From: an uncultured Bacteroidia bacterium
GTDB taxonomy: Bacteria; Bacteroidota; Bacteroidia; Bacteroidales; UBA932
Direction of reading: 5' to 3'
NCBI GenBank assembly: GCA_902789435.1
Contig: CADAOA010000020.1
Coordinates: forward strand, 1 to 36,884
DNA: 36,884 bases
Shown one piece after another: positions 32,012 through 36,884 of this stretch. How positions within the stretch are numbered: the first letter of the stretch is position 1; the number at the start of each line of letters is the position of its first letter. The notes beneath the pieces were generated by a model. The model made no database searches and was not told the origin of the DNA. It was given only the letters and a program-made list of their open reading frames with translations. The position numbers and the translations under genes were made by a program.

Positions 32012-32019
32012 TAAATTTG
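32012..32019 (+). promoter_or_regulatory. -7 promoter box of the 5'-nucleotidase gene
   Basis: TAAATTTG matches TAnnTTTG, 17 bases before the ATG at 32037. No TTG is found at -33; the palindrome at 31973-31988 ends there instead, which would suit an activator-dependent promoter. Confidence 0.55.
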
Positions 32020-32036
32020 TCAAGCAAAAGACCGTT

Positions 32037-33821
32037 ATGAAAAAGATATATTTACTGGCTCTGGCTATCGCCTCAGCGATGTTTTCAAGCTGCAGCGGGC
32101 CTAAGGACGGGGATTACACCCTGCATCTTCTCACCACAAACGATGTTCACGGAACCTGGTTCGACTCCACCTATACGGACGGAAACCAGAAAAAGTCCCT
32201 GATGGCCATAAGTCAAGTGGTCAACCGCTTCAGAGACAGCGTGGGAGCAGAGAATGTAATACTCATCGATGCTGGAGACTGTCTCCAGGGAGACAACGCC
32301 CCCTACTATTTCAACTATGTAGACACAGTGTCCCCTCACCTGTTTCCAAGGCTTCTGGAGTATATGAAATACGATGCGGTTGCAGTGGGCAATCACGACA
32401 TAGAGACCGGACACGACGTGTTTGACAGGGTGGCTGCCCAGATGGCAGAAAAAGGCATACCGTTCCTCGGCGGAAACGCCATCAAAGACAGCTGCCCCGT
32501 CTCTGAAGAAGACGGAGAAAAGACCGGATACAGTTTTGAGGACAGATATTTTCCTGTATACAAGATCGTTGAAAGAGGTGGGCTCAAGGTAGCTATCCTT
32601 GGTTATTCCAACCCTAACATGAAGGCCTGGCTGGACGAAAGCGTGTTCAGCGGAATCCATTTCGTGTCCCTGATTCCTCTGGTTCAGCAGGATGTGGACA
32701 AAGTCATCCAGAAGGAAAAACCCCAGGTTGTGATAGTAGCCATCCACTCCGGCACCGGAGATGGCAAGGGCAGCAGCTATGAAAGCCAGGGTCTGGATCT
32801 TCTCAACAGTCTCAGAGGAGTGGACTTCGTAGTCTGCTCTCACGACCACAGGCCTTATACAGCGCAGACGGACAGCATCTGCCTGATTAACTCCGGAAGC
32901 CATTCCAAGAACGTTGGCCACGGGCAAATAAACCTCAAGATCAAAAAAGGCAAGGTGGTGGAGAAAAAGGTGACATCCGAGAATATCGAATCCGACCTTA
33001 AGGACGTGGACACCGTGATGAGAAACATGTTCCGTCCTGAATTTTTGAAAGTCAGGGAGTTTACCCTCACCGAAGTGGGAACCCTTGACAAAGATATGGC
33101 AACCCGGGATTCATACCGCGGAATGAGTTTCTACATGAACCTCATCCATACGGTGGGGCTGGCTTCTTCCGGTGCGGACATCTCCATAGCGGCACCTCTG
33201 ACATACAACAAGACCATCAAAGCCGGCAGTCTGGTGTACAACGACCTGTTTACAATCTATCCGTTCGAGAACCAGATGTTCGTCATCACGATGAGCGGAC
33301 GGGAACTCAAAGACTATCTGGAGGCTTCCTACGACAAGTGGATAATGGCCGACTCTACCGGGCATCTGCTCAAGATCCAGCTCAGGGAAGATCCCCGCAA
33401 CAACCAGGAGGTCTGGTCTTTCGTTAACCGCTCATATAACTTTGACTCCGCAGCCGGAATCTATTATTCCGTGGATATAACGATGCCTACAGGGGAAAGA
33501 GTCAAAATACTGTCCATGGCAGACGGTACTCCTTTCGACATGGACAAAACCTACAAGGTTGCAATGACATCCTACAGGGCAAGCGGTGGCGGAGGACTGC
33601 TGGATGAAATAGGAATAGAGACGGACAGGATAGATGAGCGCATAGTCGCCAAGTACCCTGAATACAGGGACGTTATCTACAGGTACCTGCAAAAGCACAA
33701 GACTATCAAGGCCGACGAGGTATCGGACCGCAATATAATCGGCGGCTGGGAATTCATTCCGCGCCTGAAAGCAAGGAAACTCCTTGACCAGGATATGAAT
33801 CTATTATTCGGCGAAGATTAA
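32037..33821 (+). CDS. 5'-nucleotidase / 2',3'-cyclic phosphodiesterase family lipoprotein (UshA-like)
   Basis: A 594-residue lipoprotein (lipobox FSSC, Cys19; the ATG at 32037 is chosen for its signal peptide). The N-terminal metallophosphatase domain has LLTTNDVHG (Asp36, His38), DAGDCLQGD, the GNHD motif (Asn119, His120, Asp121), AIHSGTGDG and CSHDHRPY, a complete two-metal site. The C-terminal 5'-nucleotidase domain (about 350-560) carries the substrate-binding stretch around NDLFTIYPFENQMF and SYRASGGGG. The family removes phosphate from nucleotides, or sulfur-linked sugars, outside the cytoplasm for salvage. It stands alone, preceded by palindromes that may be operators, and ends two bases from the convergent lpdA. 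Confidence 0.93.
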   Translation: MKKIYLLALAIASAMFSSCSGPKDGDYTLHLLTTNDVHGTWFDSTYTDGNQKKSLMAISQVVNRFRDSVGAENVILIDAGDCLQGDNAPYYFNYVDTVSPHLFPRLLEYMKYDAVAVGNHDIETGHDVFDRVAAQMAEKGIPFLGGNAIKDSCPVSEEDGEKTGYSFEDRYFPVYKIVERGGLKVAILGYSNPNMKAWLDESVFSGIHFVSLIPLVQQDVDKVIQKEKPQVVIVAIHSGTGDGKGSSYESQGLDLLNSLRGVDFVVCSHDHRPYTAQTDSICLINSGSHSKNVGHGQINLKIKKGKVVEKKVTSENIESDLKDVDTVMRNMFRPEFLKVREFTLTEVGTLDKDMATRDSYRGMSFYMNLIHTVGLASSGADISIAAPLTYNKTIKAGSLVYNDLFTIYPFENQMFVITMSGRELKDYLEASYDKWIMADSTGHLLKIQLREDPRNNQEVWSFVNRSYNFDSAAGIYYSVDITMPTGERVKILSMADGTPFDMDKTYKVAMTSYRASGGGGLLDEIGIETDRIDERIVAKYPEYRDVIYRYLQKHKTIKADEVSDRNIIGGWEFIPRLKARKLLDQDMNLLFGED

Positions 33822-33823
33822 CC

Positions 33824-35257
33824 TTACAACACCTCTGCCGCGTCGCGGATGGCTTCACTCATCGTAGGATGAGGGAATACGGTGTTCTTCACCTGAGTGG
33901 CAGTTGCGCCAAGGTCCAGGGCCAGAACCATTCCGCCAATTATTTCCGTAACATCTGCTCCTATCAGATGGACGCCGAGGAGCTTGTCCGTATCGGCATC
34001 GCTGATGAGCTTGACGAATCCGTCTGTCTTGCCGGCGGCCGTAGCCTTTCCGGAAGCGGTAAACATGAACTTTCCGACCTTGTAGTTGATTCCCAGTTCC
34101 TTTGCCTTGCGCTCGGTCATTCCGCAAGAAGCTATCTGAGGAGTGGTATATGTTGCGCCAGGGATATGGTCGTAGTTAATCGGATGGAATTTGGCAGGTC
34201 TGCCCTCGGCATCAGTCTTTCCTTCATCCTCAGCGATGTGTTCCACACACGCAACAGCCTCAGCGGAAGCCATATGCGCAAGAGCTGGAGTAGGTATCAC
34301 GTCTCCGATGGCGTATATGTTGGCCACTCCGGTATGGTAGAAACTGTTAACACTGATCTTGCCGCGGTCTGTGGCGATACCGACATTCTCAAGGCCGAGG
34401 TCATCTGTGTTAGGAGCAACGCCAACGGCGCAGAGAACCCTTTCGACCTTAATCGTCTCCACTCCCTTCTTGCTCTCCACGGTAACGGTAACGTTTTCAG
34501 GATCTGAAGACTCCTTGTCTATCTCCACTCCGCATACCTTGGTGCTTACCATAACCTTCATTCCATCCTTGCGGAAAGAGCGGCTGAGCTGGGCGGATAC
34601 ATCGTCATCCTCCAGAGGAACTATGCGGTCCAGGAACTCGATCAGGTGAACCTGGCATCCCATAGCCATATAGAAGTCTGCCAGTTCGCTTCCGATTGCT
34701 CCGGAACCGATTACTGCCAGAGACTTAGGGAGGGTCTGAGGTACAAGCGCCTGCTTGTAGGAGATTATCTTCTCGCCGTCAAACGGAGCAAAAGGCAGAG
34801 CCTTCGGATGGGCTCCGGTGGCGATGATAATATATTTTCCTTCAAGCGTTTCATCTCCAACGGTTACGGTATGTTCGCCGGTAATGGTGGCCTTGCCGTT
34901 GACAACGGTAATCCTGTTCTTCTTGAAAAGGAATTCCACTCCCTTTCTCATCTTGTCTGCAACTCCCCTTTCCCTTTCAACGATCTTGGCAACGTCTGCC
35001 TTGAGGTCTTTGGTGCGCTCAGGGTCAGCGATATTGTCTCCATCGAAGGATATTCCGTATGAGGCAAGATGCTTGAAAGCCTGGAAAGTTTCAGCTGATT
35101 TAAGTAAAGCCTTGGTTGGGATGCAGCCCCAGTTGAGGCAGATTCCGCCAATTTCGGCTTTTTCCACAACAGCTACATTGAATCCATATTGAGCGGCCTT
35201 TACGGCGGCAACATATCCGCCAGGGCCTGAACCGATTACTATAATGTCGTATGTCAT
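33824..35257 (-). CDS. lpdA: Dihydrolipoyl dehydrogenase
   Basis: The E3 flavoprotein that reoxidises lipoyl groups of 2-oxoacid dehydrogenases or the glycine cleavage system. The 477 residues start with the FAD-binding IIVIGSGPGGYVAAVKAAQ. The redox disulfide lies in GGICLNWGCIPTK (about 37-49), followed by the NAD-binding VIGSGAIGSELADFY, the second FAD segment NIYAIGDV, and the C-terminal interface with HPTMSEA containing the catalytic histidine. It follows secA by 12 bases and is probably cotranscribed. No lipoylated partner gene is in the window. Confidence 0.96.
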   Translation of the reverse strand: MTYDIIVIGSGPGGYVAAVKAAQYGFNVAVVEKAEIGGICLNWGCIPTKALLKSAETFQAFKHLASYGISFDGDNIADPERTKDLKADVAKIVERERGVADKMRKGVEFLFKKNRITVVNGKATITGEHTVTVGDETLEGKYIIIATGAHPKALPFAPFDGEKIISYKQALVPQTLPKSLAVIGSGAIGSELADFYMAMGCQVHLIEFLDRIVPLEDDDVSAQLSRSFRKDGMKVMVSTKVCGVEIDKESSDPENVTVTVESKKGVETIKVERVLCAVGVAPNTDDLGLENVGIATDRGKISVNSFYHTGVANIYAIGDVIPTPALAHMASAEAVACVEHIAEDEGKTDAEGRPAKFHPINYDHIPGATYTTPQIASCGMTERKAKELGINYKVGKFMFTASGKATAAGKTDGFVKLISDADTDKLLGVHLIGADVTEIIGGMVLALDLGATATQVKNTVFPHPTMSEAIRDAAEVL

Positions 35258-35269
35258 ATCGCGATAAAA

Positions 35270-36884
35270 CTAAACAAGTCCTTTTCCGTGGCAGTTCTTG
35301 AATTTCTTGCCGCTTCCGCAAGGGCAAGGGTCATTCCTGCCGACTTTCTTCTCTACGTGTACAGGCTGGTTGCTTCTTTCCTGCCTTCCGGCTGCAGCTG
35401 CGGCCTCGGCACTACCGTCGTCCCTTCTCATACTCATACGGCTCATATCCGTCTTCTTGCGGCGGGCCTCCTGCCTGAGCTGGGCGTCATTTTCTTCCCT
35501 CAGATTGACCTGAGCCCTTACCAGGAATGATATCACATCCCTGCTGATGTTCTCAACAACGCTTGAGAAGAGGTTGTAGCCTTCGAATTTGTAGATAATC
35601 AGAGGATCCTTCTGTTCGTAGGTGGCATTCTGAACGCTCTGCTTCAGGTCATCCATATCCCTGAGGTGCTGCTTCCAGTGCTCGTCTATCTTAATCAGGG
35701 TTACGCTTCTTACCAGGGCCTTCTGGATTTCCTTGCCCTTGGTGTCCATTGCCTTTTTCATATTGACGATAAGGTTCAGCACCTTATGACCGTCAGTAAT
35801 AGGAATTGCTATGTTCTGGTAGGCGGCAGCCTGAGTTTCATATACTCTTTCAACTATAGGGAATGTCTTGGTAACCAGAGTCTCTCCCCTTCTTTCAATT
35901 ACCTCGGCGATTGCCTGCTCCAGAAGGTCGCTCATCTGGTTCTTGGAGCAATTGCGGAAGAACTCCTCGTCGAACTGAGGATCAATGGAAACCTGCTTGA
36001 TCATCTCCAGCTTGAATCCCTCGTAATCGTAATCATCCTTGCGGGAAGCCAGAGCCTCTGCAAAGTCGGCGATCATGTTCTGAAGGTCAACGTCCATCCT
36101 TTCTCCATTGAGGGCGTTGTTTCTGCGGGCATAGATCACAGTTCTCTGGGTATTCATCACATCGTCATACTCCAGAAGTCTCTTCCTGATGCCGAAGTTG
36201 TTCTCTTCAACCTTCTTCTGCGCCCTTTCCACGGATGAAGACAGCCATTTGTGCTGAAGTACCTCTCCGTCTTTCATTCCCATACGGTCCACGAGCTTGG
36301 CTATCCTGTCAGCTCCGAAGAGTCGCATAAGGTTGTCCTCCAGGGAAACATAGAACTCGGAAGAACCCGGGTCTCCCTGTCTTCCGGCACGGCCTCTGAG
36401 CTGGCGGTCCACACGGCGGCTGTCGTGTCTTTCAGTACCGATGATGGCAAGACCTCCTGCCTCGACAACTCCAGGACCGAGCTTGATGTCAGTTCCTCGT
36501 CCTGCCATGTTGGTTGCGATGGTGACAGTTCCCGGCTGACCGGCATTGGCAACGATTTCGGCTTCCTTGGCGTGAAGCTTGGCATTCAACACATTATGTG
36601 GTATCCTTCTAAGTTTCAGAGATTTGCTAAGCATCTCGGAAATCTCCACGGAAGTTGTACCCACAAGAACCGGACGGCCCTGGTTTCTCAGTTCCGTGAT
36701 TCTGTCTATAACGGCGTTGAACTTGTCTTTCCTTGTCTTGTAGATGAGGTCCTCCTCGTCTTTTCGGATAACCGGCTTGTTGGTAGGAATGGTTACTACA
36801 TCCAGCTTGTAGATCGACCAGAACTCTCCGGCTTCTGTCTCGGCGGTACCTGTCATACCGGCAAGTTTCTCATACATACGGAAG
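35270..36884 (-). CDS. secA: Protein translocase ATPase SecA (C-terminal half; start outside window)
   Basis: The motor of preprotein export through SecYEG. The window holds about 538 residues of a protein that is usually about 1,100 long in this phylum; the frame is open to the edge, so the true start lies beyond 36884. Visible are YEKLAGMTGTAETE, the second helicase domain with VLVGTTSVE, ATNMAGRGTDIKL and GTERHDSRRVDRQLRGRAGRQGDPG (the arginine finger), the scaffold and wing regions, and the two-helix segment near DEHWKQHL. The C-terminal zinc tail CPCGSGKKFKNCHG is intact and should bind SecB or ribosomes. An alanine-rich linker precedes it. Confidence 0.97.
   Translation of the reverse strand, partial: FRMYEKLAGMTGTAETEAGEFWSIYKLDVVTIPTNKPVIRKDEEDLIYKTRKDKFNAVIDRITELRNQGRPVLVGTTSVEISEMLSKSLKLRRIPHNVLNAKLHAKEAEIVANAGQPGTVTIATNMAGRGTDIKLGPGVVEAGGLAIIGTERHDSRRVDRQLRGRAGRQGDPGSSEFYVSLEDNLMRLFGADRIAKLVDRMGMKDGEVLQHKWLSSSVERAQKKVEENNFGIRKRLLEYDDVMNTQRTVIYARRNNALNGERMDVDLQNMIADFAEALASRKDDYDYEGFKLEMIKQVSIDPQFDEEFFRNCSKNQMSDLLEQAIAEVIERRGETLVTKTFPIVERVYETQAAAYQNIAIPITDGHKVLNLIVNMKKAMDTKGKEIQKALVRSVTLIKIDEHWKQHLRDMDDLKQSVQNATYEQKDPLIIYKFEGYNLFSSVVENISRDVISFLVRAQVNLREENDAQLRQEARRKKTDMSRMSMRRDDGSAEAAAAAGRQERSNQPVHVEKKVGRNDPCPCGSGKKFKNCHGKGLV

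Noticed and set aside
32085-32927. A 280-codon open frame on the - strand opposite the 5'-nucleotidase
   Set aside because: The nucleotidase frame has all family motifs across this stretch; the antisense frame has none and no promoter.
1-36884. CRISPR array, prophage, insertion sequence, defence island or biosynthetic cluster
   Set aside because: I looked for regular repeats, integrase or transposase motifs and such gene sets; none is present, and the gene content is core chromosome.

Overview
The window is a stretch of core chromosome from a member of the Bacteroidota, most likely order Bacteroidales. The evidence is consistent: promoters of the TAnnTTTG (-7) type with TTG about 19-20 bases upstream, almost no Shine-Dalgarno sequences, a type III glutamine synthetase, the Bacteroidota form of PurM, the small ribosomal protein bL38 (DUF4295) beside bL28 and bL33, and families typical of the phylum (DUF4296, DUF4199, DUF6427). 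There is no rRNA, CRISPR array, insertion sequence or phage module. The left 0.8 kb looks more AT-rich than the rest.

Layout. 1-800: a cut-off C-terminus on the + strand and a CPBP membrane protease. 828-2197: two secreted proteins, convergent. 2289-2359 (-): tRNA-Cys with its own promoter and terminator. 2212-9040 (-): methyltransferase, 3'-5' exonuclease, lipoprotein glutamate racemase homologue, purM and glnN, read from right to left as one or two transcription units. 9200-14857 (-): polysaccharide deacetylase, purD, DUF6427 membrane protein, dacB (PBP4) and an aminotransferase, ending in a good terminator. 14903-18874 (+): DUF4296 lipoprotein, amidohydrolase, radical SAM protein, dtd, deoC. 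18871-24294 (-): ftsY, pheT, a lipoprotein and a GH18 lipoprotein. 24401-29687 (-): thrS-infC-rpmI-rplT-lepB followed by rpmB-rpmG-bL38. 29808-31363 (+): DUF4199 and a GT2 glycosyltransferase. 31360-31893 (-): hexapeptide acyltransferase. 32037-33821 (+): 5'-nucleotidase lipoprotein. 33824-36884 (-): secA (5' end outside the window) and lpdA.

Most genes are housekeeping: translation (thrS, pheT, infC, five ribosomal proteins including bL38, tRNA-Cys, dtd), protein export (secA, ftsY, lepB), purine synthesis (purD, purM), nitrogen assimilation (glnN), and wall metabolism (PBP4, racemase homologue, deacetylase). Packing is very tight: coupled starts (TGATG, ATGA, TAATG) and convergent genes that share stop codons.

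I found no obvious new multi-gene system. The most interesting points are local: a methyltransferase frame that runs without a stop into tRNA-Cys; an apparently exported, lipid-anchored glutamate racemase homologue with a full active site; infC starting at AUC behind one of only two strong Shine-Dalgarno sites seen here; -7 boxes lying directly on start codons (probable leaderless mRNAs); a marked U at position -1 before start codons; and palindromes or hairpins in front of the 5'-nucleotidase and thrS genes.
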